Source: SZUA-448 sp964602475 (lineage in GTDB: Bacteria > Bacillota > Clostridia > Lachnospirales > Lachnospiraceae). Taken from it: a stretch of 38,151 nt of DNA. The notes under the pieces were generated by a model that worked only from the letters and a program-made list of their open reading frames with translations, searched no databases and was not told where the DNA came from. The position numbers were made by a program, and so were the translations under genes. Below are positions 16,291 through 24,454 of the stretch, piece after piece. Each line of letters begins with the position of its first letter. Position 1 is the first letter of the stretch. The stretch lies in the NCBI GenBank assembly GCA_964602475.1, contig CAZRRN010000028.1:1-38151 (forward strand), written 5' to 3'.

Positions 16291-17796
16291 ATGAGACTGA
16301 GAATTTTCACAATACTTATACTTAGTGCCTTATTTATGGCAGCATGTTCTGCGGGAGAAATTGAGACACCGGCAGGAGAGGAAGGAACAATTACCATGGC
16401 AGAATCTAACGAAGACAATGAAACAGCGGAGCTGACAAAAACTGCACAGCCGACAACCGGAAGTGAGGCGACAAAGATACCAACGACTGTACCGTCTCCG
16501 ACAGAAGGCAGTGAACCGTTTGTACCGGAGAATCCGGATGTCATGCCAACGGATGATGCAGAACCGTTTGTACCGGAGAATCCGGATACTATGCCGACGG
16601 AGGAAGAACCGAATGCAGAAGTGATTCCGACCGGGACAGCGACTGACGATGGTCTGGAAGAATGGTACCGGACGCTGCTCATCAACGCGCAGATGAATCT
16701 CGGGAATAATATGCGTCTGAAGAACGTGATTGAACGTGCTAAGGCAGGGGAAAAACTGACAGTGGCAGCAATCGGTGGTTCGATTACAGAAGGTGCCGGC
16801 GCAACCCGATACAAGGAATGCTACGCATATCAGACCTATGAAAGCTTCCGTCAGGAATACGGAGTGAACGGCGGAGAGAATATCAGCTTTGTTAATGCGG
16901 GAGTCGGCGGAACTCCGTCAACGTTCGGAATAATGCGTTATGAACGTGACATTGTTTCCAGAGTTACCGATGAGGACGGACTTCCTGACATTGTGCTGGT
17001 GGAATATGCGGTCAATGACGGTGGAGAACCGACGAACCACGGCTGCTATGAATCTCTGGTAAAATATATTCTCGAACAGCCGAATCATCCGGTGGTGATT
17101 CTTGTATTTGCAGTATTCCCGTCCGGCTATACGCTGCAGGACAACTTAAAGAAAGTCGGAACGACATATAACCTGATGATGGTCAGCATCAAAAACGGAG
17201 CGTTTCCTTATGTGGGAGACAAATGGACTTCTGAAAAGTTTTTCTATGACATTTATCATCCGACCACACTCGGACACAAGGTTATGGCAGATTGTATCTT
17301 TTATGCGATCAAAGCAGCAGCGGAAGAAGCAACAGCAGCGGAGGATATCAATCTGGATGTTGCCGCAGCCTACAATACGGATTATGTCGGACTGAAGACT
17401 ATATTCAAGGATGATTATGATGAAGCACTTCAGCTTTCGCTTGGAAGCTTTACGGAAGATGATGCCGGTGCATATCAGAACATTCCGATTGGCAAGGTTT
17501 ACAGTAAGAACTTCTACCATACAAGCGGTTCGGAGGCGCTGAGCTTTACCGTCACCTGCAAAAATCTGCTTCTTGCCTTCCGCTCGGTCAATAATTCTGC
17601 ATATGGAAAAATAGAAGTATACGTTGACGGAGTGAAGAAAAAGACGATCAACGGAAATACCGGAAGCTGGGGACAATCGGTAACGGAACTTATTTTTGCA
17701 GACTCACAGGCGGCGGAGCATTTAATCGAAATTCGGATGGCAGAGGGCGATGAAGACAAGAAATTTACAATTACCTGTATGGGATATACGGAGTAA
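16291..17796 (+). CDS. SGNH/GDSL-type hydrolase lipoprotein
   Basis: A 501-aa lipoprotein whose signal peptide ends in the lipobox LFMAAC (Cys about 19). An acidic Thr/Pro-rich linker contains a 16-residue tandem repeat (EPFVPENPD...). The catalytic domain (about 125-350) has the SGNH blocks: GGSITEGAG (nucleophile Ser), AGVGGTPS (Gly), YAVNDGG (Asn) and DIYHPTTLGH (Asp and His). The C-terminal ~140 residues are beta-rich and probably a carbohydrate-binding or jelly-roll module (FYHTSGSEALSFTV... to the end). Such enzymes are usually surface esterases that remove acyl groups from polysaccharides; the substrate is unknown. ATG 16291 has GAGG 7 bases upstream. It is transcribed separately from its neighbours. 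Confidence 0.88.
   Translation: MRLRIFTILILSALFMAACSAGEIETPAGEEGTITMAESNEDNETAELTKTAQPTTGSEATKIPTTVPSPTEGSEPFVPENPDVMPTDDAEPFVPENPDTMPTEEEPNAEVIPTGTATDDGLEEWYRTLLINAQMNLGNNMRLKNVIERAKAGEKLTVAAIGGSITEGAGATRYKECYAYQTYESFRQEYGVNGGENISFVNAGVGGTPSTFGIMRYERDIVSRVTDEDGLPDIVLVEYAVNDGGEPTNHGCYESLVKYILEQPNHPVVILVFAVFPSGYTLQDNLKKVGTTYNLMMVSIKNGAFPYVGDKWTSEKFFYDIYHPTTLGHKVMADCIFYAIKAAAEEATAAEDINLDVAAAYNTDYVGLKTIFKDDYDEALQLSLGSFTEDDAGAYQNIPIGKVYSKNFYHTSGSEALSFTVTCKNLLLAFRSVNNSAYGKIEVYVDGVKKKTINGNTGSWGQSVTELIFADSQAAEHLIEIRMAEGDEDKKFTITCMGYTE
16513..16587 (+). repeat. Tandem coding repeat in the SGNH lipoprotein linker
   Basis: A 27-bp sequence is repeated exactly at 16513-16539 and 16561-16587 with a 48-bp period, encoding two copies of EPFVPENPD. 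Exact identity at DNA level points to recent duplication. Confidence 0.85.
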
Positions 17797-17821
17797 ATAG
17801 TGTGGGAGAGCAACGTGTTTC

Positions 17822-17850
17822 TTGACATTTACGATAAATCCTGCTAATAT
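17822..17850 (+). promoter_or_regulatory. Strong sigma-A promoter for the candidate ncRNA / MutS2-like leader
   Basis: TTGACA (17822-17827), 17-bp spacer, TAATAT (17845-17850). The -35 box is a consensus match. Transcription should begin near 17857, more than 320 nt before the next start codon. Confidence 0.8.
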
Positions 17851-17856
17851 GAATCT

Positions 17857-18068
17857 GTAAGCAACTTCTATAATATCTGATAAGCGAGGACTTTTTTTGT
17901 TAAGTGTTTTTAAGGCAATGATGGATTAATTTCATCTCGGGTTACACGGGTTCCGTGACGGTTGGCGGAAGGTTTTTTTGTGTACCCATGCTGGAGATAC
18001 ACGACCAAGGAAGCTTTGTGAAGCGATTCACGTAATGACCTGTATGGTATCTGCCATACAGGTTTTTT
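17857..18068 (+). ncRNA. Candidate structured non-coding RNA (about 212 nt), class unknown
   Basis: The interval has its own promoter (17822-17850), no open frame of note and an intrinsic terminator at its 3' end. Local helices: GATG/CATC (17920-17923, 17933-17936); GGGTTACAC/GTGTACCC with a bulged T (17939-17947, 17980-17987), competing with CACGG-GTT-CCGTG (17945-17957); and GTGAA-GCGA-TTCAC (18018-18031), a GNRA-type tetraloop hairpin. It is either a free-standing small RNA or a leader that ends transcription before the MutS2-like gene. I could not match it to T-box, S-box, c-di-GMP, lysine, glycine or 6S RNA signatures. Confidence 0.5.
18039..18068 (+). terminator. Intrinsic terminator of the candidate ncRNA
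   Basis: Perfect 9-bp stem CCTGTATGG (18039-18047) with CCATACAGG (18054-18062), 6-nt loop, followed by six Ts. Confidence 0.9.
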
Positions 18069-18163
18069 GTTTCATAGGAAAATACGTCCTATGAAACAAA
18101 AATCGCTCCGCGAAGGAGGCGCATGACGCTTGAAATGAACGATGTCGTAAACGACCAAGCGTC
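18067..18163 (+). repeat. Two further perfect hairpins before the MutS2-like gene
   Basis: TTGTTTCATAGGA (18067-18079) and TCCTATGAAACAA (18087-18099) form a perfect 13-bp stem with a 7-nt loop. GACGCTTG (18125-18132) and CAAGCGTC (18156-18163) form a perfect 8-bp stem. The first overlaps the terminator T-run by two bases. Confidence 0.6.
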
Positions 18164-18183
18164 GATTAGGAATGGAGATTATT

Positions 18184-20214
18184 ATGATAAATGCAGATAC
18201 AATACTGGAATTTGATAAAATAAAAGAAGCAGCAGCAGAACACGCAAATACCGCACAGGGCAAGGCATCGGTACTGGAGCTTAAGCCGGTTCTCTCAGAG
18301 CTGGAGCTTCGTAAATGTCTGCGTGATACAACGCAGGCACGTGAGCTTCTGGATACAGAAGGAACTCCGCCGATTCCGATGATGGAGCGGATGGAGGAAT
18401 ATGTGGATAAGGCTGTTCGTGGCGAGCTGTTGCTTCCGGAACAGTTTGAGCAGCTTGGAATGTTTCTTGCAGCAGTAGAACGTCTGTCAGCTTATCTAAA
18501 GAGAGGAACGAGCCGACAGATCGGAATAGCATTTTATGGAGAAAATCTGAACACGTTGGAATCGCTACGAGAGGAACTGGAACAATCGATCAGGAACGGA
18601 CGAGTGGATGATTATGCTTCCGGACTGCTGAAGGATATCCGAAGAGAACTGACAGCAGATGAGGAGAAAATGAAGTCAAAAGCGGAAGCCATTCTGCGGA
18701 GTCAGAAGTCTGCCATGGCAGAGGATTTTCTGGTGACGAGAAACGGAAGAATCTGTCTGCCGGTTAAGAAGGACTGCCGCAGCAGGGTTCCGGGCGCAGT
18801 AGTAGACCGGTCATCGAGCGGTGCAACGGTATTTATTGAACCGGATGCCATTCTACGGCTTAGGGAAGAATATGAGCTGCTGAAGGTTCGGGAAGAAAAT
18901 GAAGAACAGAGGATTCTGTACTGCCTGAGTGAACGCGTGGTGGAGAACGAAGCTGTTTTACGATCAGATATTGAAACAGTAGTAAAGCTTGATTTTATTT
19001 TCGCAAAGGGTAAATACAGCGCCGAGCTTTCCGCAGTTGAACCAAAGATCAATACAAACCGAAATCTGAGGCTTAAGGAAGCAAGGCATCCGCTTCTGAA
19101 TGCAAAGGATTGTGTTCCTTTAAATTTTGAACTTTGTGCTCCAAAGCATGGAATGATTATTACCGGACCGAACACCGGCGGGAAGACCGTATCGATCAAG
19201 ACGGTAGGTCTGTTTTGTCTGATGGCCTGCTCCGGTCTGCATCTGCCCTGTGCAGAGGCGGACATCTGTATGAACAATGCGGTGTATTGTGATATCGGTG
19301 ACGGACAGAATATTACCGACAACCTGTCGACCTTCTCTGCCCATATTCGAAATGTAGTTGAAATACTGCAGAAGGTTTCGCCTGAAAGTCTGGTGATTCT
19401 TGATGAGCTTGGGTCGGGAACCGATCCGGCAGAGGGCATGGGGATTGCTGTGGCAATTCTTGATGAGCTTCGGTGTTCCGGCTGTCTGTTTCTTGTTACT
19501 ACCCATTATCCGGAGGTCAAGCTTTATGCGGCGGAGCATGAAGAAATCCTGAACGCCAGAATGGCATTTGACCGGGAAAACCTGCGTCCGCTTTACCGGC
19601 TGGAAATCGGAGCGGCAGGTGAAAGCTGCGCATTATATATCGCAAAGCGGCTCGGGATGCCGGATCGAATGCTTCTGGCGGCGGCAAAGGCGGCATATGG
19701 AGGCGGTGGCATACCGGAAGCAGAGCAAGAAAACGCTTATAAAGCAGACGATATACAGAAAGAAAGACAAAAGTGCTGTGAAAAGGATCGTTCTGCGCTG
19801 AACTGCCGTGTGAAAGAGCTTGCTGAGGAGCTTGGTCTTCAGGAAGAAGACGAATCCGGAAAGAAAGCGAAGGCGTATACCCGCATTGAAAAAACAGGAT
19901 ATGCGCCCGGCAGTCTTCTTCAAAAGAAGGAATACTCCCGCGGAGACAGTGTTATTGTCTATCCGGAACACCTCATCGGAATTGTGGTTGTCCCGGAGGA
20001 CGATCATGGAATGCTGCAGATTCAAATTAAAAAGAAAAAAAGAATGATAAACCGGAAGCGTGTGAAGCTGAAGGTCAAGGCGACCGAACTGTATCCGGAG
20101 GACTATGATTTTTCTATTATTTTTGACACGGTTGAAAACCGTAAAGCAAGACATGAGATGGACCGGAAATATACCGATAAAACCGTGATTGTTAAGGAGG
20201 ACAGGGGTTTGTAG
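18184..20214 (+). CDS. MutS2-like ATPase lacking the Smr domain
   Basis: The product is 676 aa from ATG 18184, which has GGAG about 6 bases upstream and the typical family start (ILEFDKIKE); an ATG at 18172 is too close to its AGGA. The core clamp and coiled regions are followed by an ABC-type ATPase: Walker A GPNTGGKT (about 327-334), the STFSAHIRNVV switch region, Walker B LVILDELGSGTDPAEG, and TTHYPEVK. After a helical segment comes a KOW-like stretch (GDSVIVYPEHLIGIVV, about 587-602). MutS2 is normally about 780 residues and ends in an Smr nuclease domain; here the protein stops about 75 residues after the KOW-like part with no Smr sequence. MutS2 acts on recombination intermediates and collided ribosomes; which role survives is unclear. 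Confidence 0.8.
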   Translation: MINADTILEFDKIKEAAAEHANTAQGKASVLELKPVLSELELRKCLRDTTQARELLDTEGTPPIPMMERMEEYVDKAVRGELLLPEQFEQLGMFLAAVERLSAYLKRGTSRQIGIAFYGENLNTLESLREELEQSIRNGRVDDYASGLLKDIRRELTADEEKMKSKAEAILRSQKSAMAEDFLVTRNGRICLPVKKDCRSRVPGAVVDRSSSGATVFIEPDAILRLREEYELLKVREENEEQRILYCLSERVVENEAVLRSDIETVVKLDFIFAKGKYSAELSAVEPKINTNRNLRLKEARHPLLNAKDCVPLNFELCAPKHGMIITGPNTGGKTVSIKTVGLFCLMACSGLHLPCAEADICMNNAVYCDIGDGQNITDNLSTFSAHIRNVVEILQKVSPESLVILDELGSGTDPAEGMGIAVAILDELRCSGCLFLVTTHYPEVKLYAAEHEEILNARMAFDRENLRPLYRLEIGAAGESCALYIAKRLGMPDRMLLAAAKAAYGGGGIPEAEQENAYKADDIQKERQKCCEKDRSALNCRVKELAEELGLQEEDESGKKAKAYTRIEKTGYAPGSLLQKKEYSRGDSVIVYPEHLIGIVVVPEDDHGMLQIQIKKKKRMINRKRVKLKVKATELYPEDYDFSIIFDTVENRKARHEMDRKYTDKTVIVKEDRGL

Positions 20215-20347
20215 GATACGGTAATGCGCCCGGCTTCTGCCATTTGACAAAATACATAGGCAGCGGTAGTATGGATAAATAATAATCTCACAAGTGTGCT
20301 TATTACAAAAGTTGACGAGCATACAAAACAAAGAAAGGCCAGAGCTT

Positions 20348-22486
20348 ATGAAACATATTATCAATAGAACCAAACAAGGGATTTTTTTTCTGGTGATTTT
20401 ATGTGTTACCGCTTTTTTTGTGGCATGCGGAGACGGTAATTCACAACAGAACCCGACTGGAACAGAAGATCCGGTTGCAACAACAACAATCACCCCAACG
20501 ACCATCGCTTCGACGACTGTCCCGACGATAACTATCACCCCGACAGTGACTGAAGCTCCGATAGCTACACCGACGGCGGTTCCCACCCCGACAACAGTAC
20601 CGTATTCCGGATACACTGCAGCAGGGACGGAGGGGAGCCTGTACCGGATTGAGCCGGAGATATTTGGTATTGAAGATTATTGCGATGCAATTCAATTATT
20701 TCAGGTCGGCGATACTCCGGTTCTCCTTTATGTTACAGAATATAATTCCACAGGAACAACAAAGATTAATTTTATAAGCTTTGACCCGTCTACCGGAGAG
20801 ATTCTCAATGCGGCGATGATTCCGATGGCAGCTTATTATGAACACACTTCACTGGTTAATGAAGAGGGACTTCTTCGCGTGCTGGATATGGACACAGTCA
20901 CCTATTACTATCTGGATGAGACGTTGACGGTTGTTCGAGAGCTTTGTCTGTACAGTGATGAAATGGGAGATGCCATCCCCTACTTAAGTAGGGATGACAG
21001 TGTATTTTATTATGATATTTATGATTACTCCGAGAGCAAGGCTCATATTTACGGGAAAGAGGTTGCCAGCGGGCTTCTGACCGATTACAGTGAATGCGTT
21101 GCAGACTGTTACTATGCAACGATAGCGGATGTTCTCTATAACGGAGAGCTTGTGGTTGTAGAGGGAAGTGACCCTCAGACCTTTAACCGGGTGTATTACT
21201 TTATTACGAAAGACGGAGAAGTGCGGGATTATGTAAGCAATGATTATCTGGTCTTCAGTTCGGAGGGTACGGATCTTGCAGCATCTTATTATAAGTATTT
21301 TCCTGAACTTCTGATATCACACAATGCCAGCCGACAGGAGGTCATCTGTTATCAGTACCGCGATCCCGGTGAATGTACCTCTTTTCTGTATCTGCCGGCA
21401 GGTAACAAGAGACCGGAGGATATATTATTTACCACATATAGAAGAGATGCAGGAGAAGATGTGAACGATTATACCTCGGAAGGCGTACTCACGATGCTTT
21501 CTCCGATGCAGAATAAAATGCTTTATGAAACGGTCTATCAGGTTCCGGGCGACATGATCTATCTTGGTTATCCGACGGTGTATCTGGAGGATTCTAAGTG
21601 TGTGCTCGGAGTCGGAAGTTCTTTGGACAAGCAGTTTTTGTACCTTTGGGATCTTTCCGCGGAGGAACTCTGCGAAGAGAGCGAAACCGAGCTGTTTGTA
21701 GCTTTTTGTGATCCGGAGGATCCAGATGAGGAGCTGTTCAATGCAATGCAGGATCGCGCAGATACACTCGGAGAGAATTATGGGGTAAATATTCTGGTCG
21801 GCTATCATTGTGATTATCAGCTTGATGGTTATACCGCAGAACCGGTAGTGAATCTACGGTTGATTTCAAAGTCACTGGATATTATGGAAGAAGTATTTGA
21901 AGCTTATCCGGCGGATTATTTCAGACAGCTTGGCTGCGACGGAACGAATCCGATTACCTTTCAGCTTGTAGCAACTCTGCGGGGACAGGGCGGAAATACA
22001 CTGGACATTGCAGGTGCATTATATACCTATGATTCTGAACACCAAATGGTGGCAATCGACTGTACCAACTATACCTATCTGAAACAGAATATTTATCATG
22101 AAATCAGTCACGCAACAGACTGGTATATCTGGAATTCACAGGGAAACCGCAGCTATGACGACGCATGGGCGGAGCAGAATCCCGTCGATTTTACTTATGA
22201 TAACAGTTATACAGCTGAAATGACAAATGATACATACTGCTACCAAAACGATGATAATCCGGAGGATGATTATTTCATTGATCAATATGCCAAGACCTAT
22301 CCGACGGAGGATCGAGCCCGTCTGACGGAGTACAGCTATGGCAGTGGGGTGGAGCAGTATGAAGATTGTCCGCATATTATTGGAAAGCTGAAGCTGATGT
22401 ATGAGACAATTTGTGAAGTCTTTGATACTGCGGATTGGAACGGAGATTTCTTCTCCTATGATGAATACTTCGGAACGATAGAATAA
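20348..22486 (+). CDS. Metallopeptidase-like lipoprotein 2 (HExxH)
   Basis: A paralogue of the protein at 13751-15832, same domain order, 712 aa. ATG 20348 has AAAGG about 8 bases upstream and begins MKHIINRTKQGIFF; a 20294 start is rejected. The lipobox is FFVAC (Cys about 26). The Thr/Pro linker is longer (about 35-100) than in the paralogue. Conserved stretches include LYRIEPEIFGIEDYCDAIQL and LFNAMQDRADTLGENYGVNI. The peptidase-like motif is HEISH at 584-588 inside NIYHEISHATDWY. YPTEDRARLTE lies 70 residues on, so the predicted zinc-ligand spacing matches the paralogue. The partner copies flank the SGNH and MutS2-like genes. Substrate and partner are unknown. Confidence 0.75.
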   Translation: MKHIINRTKQGIFFLVILCVTAFFVACGDGNSQQNPTGTEDPVATTTITPTTIASTTVPTITITPTVTEAPIATPTAVPTPTTVPYSGYTAAGTEGSLYRIEPEIFGIEDYCDAIQLFQVGDTPVLLYVTEYNSTGTTKINFISFDPSTGEILNAAMIPMAAYYEHTSLVNEEGLLRVLDMDTVTYYYLDETLTVVRELCLYSDEMGDAIPYLSRDDSVFYYDIYDYSESKAHIYGKEVASGLLTDYSECVADCYYATIADVLYNGELVVVEGSDPQTFNRVYYFITKDGEVRDYVSNDYLVFSSEGTDLAASYYKYFPELLISHNASRQEVICYQYRDPGECTSFLYLPAGNKRPEDILFTTYRRDAGEDVNDYTSEGVLTMLSPMQNKMLYETVYQVPGDMIYLGYPTVYLEDSKCVLGVGSSLDKQFLYLWDLSAEELCEESETELFVAFCDPEDPDEELFNAMQDRADTLGENYGVNILVGYHCDYQLDGYTAEPVVNLRLISKSLDIMEEVFEAYPADYFRQLGCDGTNPITFQLVATLRGQGGNTLDIAGALYTYDSEHQMVAIDCTNYTYLKQNIYHEISHATDWYIWNSQGNRSYDDAWAEQNPVDFTYDNSYTAEMTNDTYCYQNDDNPEDDYFIDQYAKTYPTEDRARLTEYSYGSGVEQYEDCPHIIGKLKLMYETICEVFDTADWNGDFFSYDEYFGTIE

Positions 22487-22552
22487 AATATTGCATATCT
22501 TGCGAATCCTCTTTCTGGTTGTTGTAAATTTTGCGTAAAATTTTTAGCATAT

Positions 22553-22580
22553 TGTTATTATGTTTTTGCGTGATATAATA
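22553..22580 (+). promoter_or_regulatory. Possible sigma-A promoter for the chemoreceptor gene
   Basis: TTGTTA and TATAAT with a 16-bp spacer lie about 70 bp upstream of ATG 22649 (coordinates good to a base or two). I looked for a sigma-D (flagellar) promoter of TAAA-N15-GCCGATAA type and found none with correct spacing. Confidence 0.5.
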
Positions 22581-22648
22581 GTATATGGGAAGTTGTATGG
22601 GGAACTTTCCGCAATAAACGCAGGGTATACCGGAGAAGGAGAAGAGTT

Positions 22649-24370
22649 ATGCGCAAAAGAAGGGGAAAAGCACCTGGGAAACATTCTTTTTTTGAACGTG
22701 TTTCGGTGAAACTGTTGCTTCCGACGATTATTCTGGCTGTATTTTATACAGGATTTGGGATTATCCAGATTACATCACTTGCAAAGCTGCAGAGTGGAAT
22801 CCGAACGCTGGCCGAACGGGATATCGCCACTATCTCATCGGCAGGCAGGCTGAAGCTTGATATTGTACAGATTCAGCAGCAGCTGAAGGAAATCAGTGCA
22901 ACGCTGGACAACAAAGGTTTTGCCGATGCTGATGCTACGGCAGCGCTTGTTGTCGAAGAAATTGCAACACTCAGGAACCTGAATCCGGATTTTTCAGATA
23001 CACTTGATTCTATCAGCACCTATTTTACTTCTTTTTATGATTACGGAAAATCAATGGCAAATATGTACATTTTGACCGGGAGTGTCGGCGGAAATAAATA
23101 CATGAGCCGGTTTAATAAGGAAGCCAACGATATGGCCGTTCTGATTGATTCCTTTACGGAAAGCGCTGATGCCAATATTTCAGCCACCGTCGCTTCAACA
23201 AATGCTTCTGTCCGTTCGGTTCGTATACAGTTTATTGTAAATTCCGTTGTTTTTATTGTAATATGTCTGGCATCCATTATTATCAGCCGGAAAATCGTTG
23301 TGAAGCCGCTCGGAACCATTTCACGATATATTAATACAATCGCCGAAAAGGACTTATCCATGAGCCGGCTTGAACTGAAACAAAAGGACGAGCTCGGAAC
23401 GCTTGCGAATGCGTCGGATCATGTTCTGGTATCGTTACGAGAGATTGTTTCGTTGCTTCAGACAACCTCCGGAGAATTGAATTCATCTTCGAAGCAGATG
23501 AGTACCGGTTCTTCCGAAGTAATCTCAGTCATCAAGGAAATCACCAACGCAATCTCTGACATTGCCGAAACGGTTGCTTCACAGGCAGAGAGCACAGATA
23601 TGGTAAATCAGGAGATAAATGAGTTACAGGAGGTAATCGGCGAATGTACAGGAATTACTACGAACCTGAATAGTATAAGAAATACAATTATGAGCGTTAG
23701 CTCAGAGGGTGTGGCAGCAGTGGATGAGCTGACAGGAGCGACGGACAGAAGTCAGGCAGCAGTCAAGGAAATTCTTGCAATGCTTGTGAATATCAGCAGT
23801 AGTATGACATCAATTCGCAGGGCAAGTGAAGCGATTACAGATATTGCGTCCCAGACAAATCTATTGTCGTTAAATGCAAGTATTGAGGCTGCGCGTGCCG
23901 GAGAAATGGGACGTGGGTTTACGGTTGTTGCAGATGAGATTCGTAAGCTGTCCGATCAGTCTGCAACGTCTGCATCGGAAATCAATATGATTCTGCGGGA
24001 ACTGGACGATAATGTTGAAAAAGCAGATGCACAGAGTCAGATTGTTGAAGCTGCGGTATCCGAACAGGTGAGTCAGGTAGGTCTAACGAAAGAAAAGTAC
24101 GAAACAATAGTTGTTACTCTTGACAGGATTAATAACGGAATTGATTCACTTAATAAGATTAATTCCAGGATGGGAAATGTCTGTACGAAGGTCAGCGGTC
24201 TTGTAACCTCCCTGACACAATCAGCGGAATCCAGTGCGGCAGCGACGGAAGAAACATCGGCTTCTGCACAAGAAATTTTAGCTACGGTGACCGGAGTACT
24301 CGAAGACAGTAACCGGATTCATGAACAGGCGGAGACGCTGCATACGATCTCTTCCGGTTTCCGAATCTGA
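22649..24370 (+). CDS. Methyl-accepting chemotaxis protein
   Basis: The 573-aa receptor has a membrane segment at about 22-44, an extracellular four-helix-bundle sensor of about 145 residues, and a second membrane segment (about 194-213). A HAMP linker (VVKPLGTISRYINTIAEKDL) leads to a long cytoplasmic coiled coil. The signalling tip is canonical: IASQTNLLSLNASIEAARAG followed by GRGFTVVADEIRKLSDQSA. It senses an external signal and controls CheA activity. There is no C-terminal CheR-binding pentapeptide. ATG 22649 follows GAAGGAGAAG. It is a single gene, ended by the terminator at 24398. The ligand is unknown. Confidence 0.93.
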   Translation: MRKRRGKAPGKHSFFERVSVKLLLPTIILAVFYTGFGIIQITSLAKLQSGIRTLAERDIATISSAGRLKLDIVQIQQQLKEISATLDNKGFADADATAALVVEEIATLRNLNPDFSDTLDSISTYFTSFYDYGKSMANMYILTGSVGGNKYMSRFNKEANDMAVLIDSFTESADANISATVASTNASVRSVRIQFIVNSVVFIVICLASIIISRKIVVKPLGTISRYINTIAEKDLSMSRLELKQKDELGTLANASDHVLVSLREIVSLLQTTSGELNSSSKQMSTGSSEVISVIKEITNAISDIAETVASQAESTDMVNQEINELQEVIGECTGITTNLNSIRNTIMSVSSEGVAAVDELTGATDRSQAAVKEILAMLVNISSSMTSIRRASEAITDIASQTNLLSLNASIEAARAGEMGRGFTVVADEIRKLSDQSATSASEINMILRELDDNVEKADAQSQIVEAAVSEQVSQVGLTKEKYETIVVTLDRINNGIDSLNKINSRMGNVCTKVSGLVTSLTQSAESSAAATEETSASAQEILATVTGVLEDSNRIHEQAETLHTISSGFRI

Positions 24371-24397
24371 TAAACAGCCGTTTCATTCTCCATAATA

Positions 24398-24444
24398 AAA
24401 CCCCCTTATGTCATGCTCGGTCGGGGCACAATATAAGGGGGTTT
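24398..24444. terminator. Bidirectional terminator between the chemoreceptor and symporter genes
   Basis: Perfect 12-bp stem AAACCCCCTTAT (24398-24409) with ATAAGGGGGTTT (24433-24444) and a 23-nt loop. T-rich sequence follows on the plus strand and an A/T-rich flank on the other, serving two convergent genes. Confidence 0.8.
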
Positions 24445-24454
24445 GTCTTTGTCA

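Noticed and set aside
16251..16814. 187-aa minus-strand frame rich in Ser/Val/Gly repeats
   Set aside because: It is the reverse image of the acidic Thr/Pro linker and tandem repeat of the SGNH lipoprotein.
17940..17970. GGGTTCCG motif recalling the guanidine-I (ykkC) riboswitch
   Set aside because: The other conserved blocks of that riboswitch are missing and the helix order does not fit.
17857..18068. 6S RNA as identity of the candidate ncRNA
   Set aside because: The length fits, but the 5' and 3' ends do not pair into the closing stem and no central bubble is visible.
18702..19439. 245-aa open frame on the minus strand
   Set aside because: It is antisense to the conserved ATPase region of the MutS2-like gene and has no motif of its own.
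19633..20616. 327-aa open frame on the minus strand
   Set aside because: It runs through the 3' end of the MutS2-like gene, a promoter region and the Thr/Pro linker of the second HExxH lipoprotein. Its Val/Gly-rich start is a shadow of that linker.
22500..22648. Sigma-D flagellar promoter before the chemoreceptor
   Set aside because: TAAA and GCATAT words occur but with the wrong spacing (about 18) and a poor -10 match.
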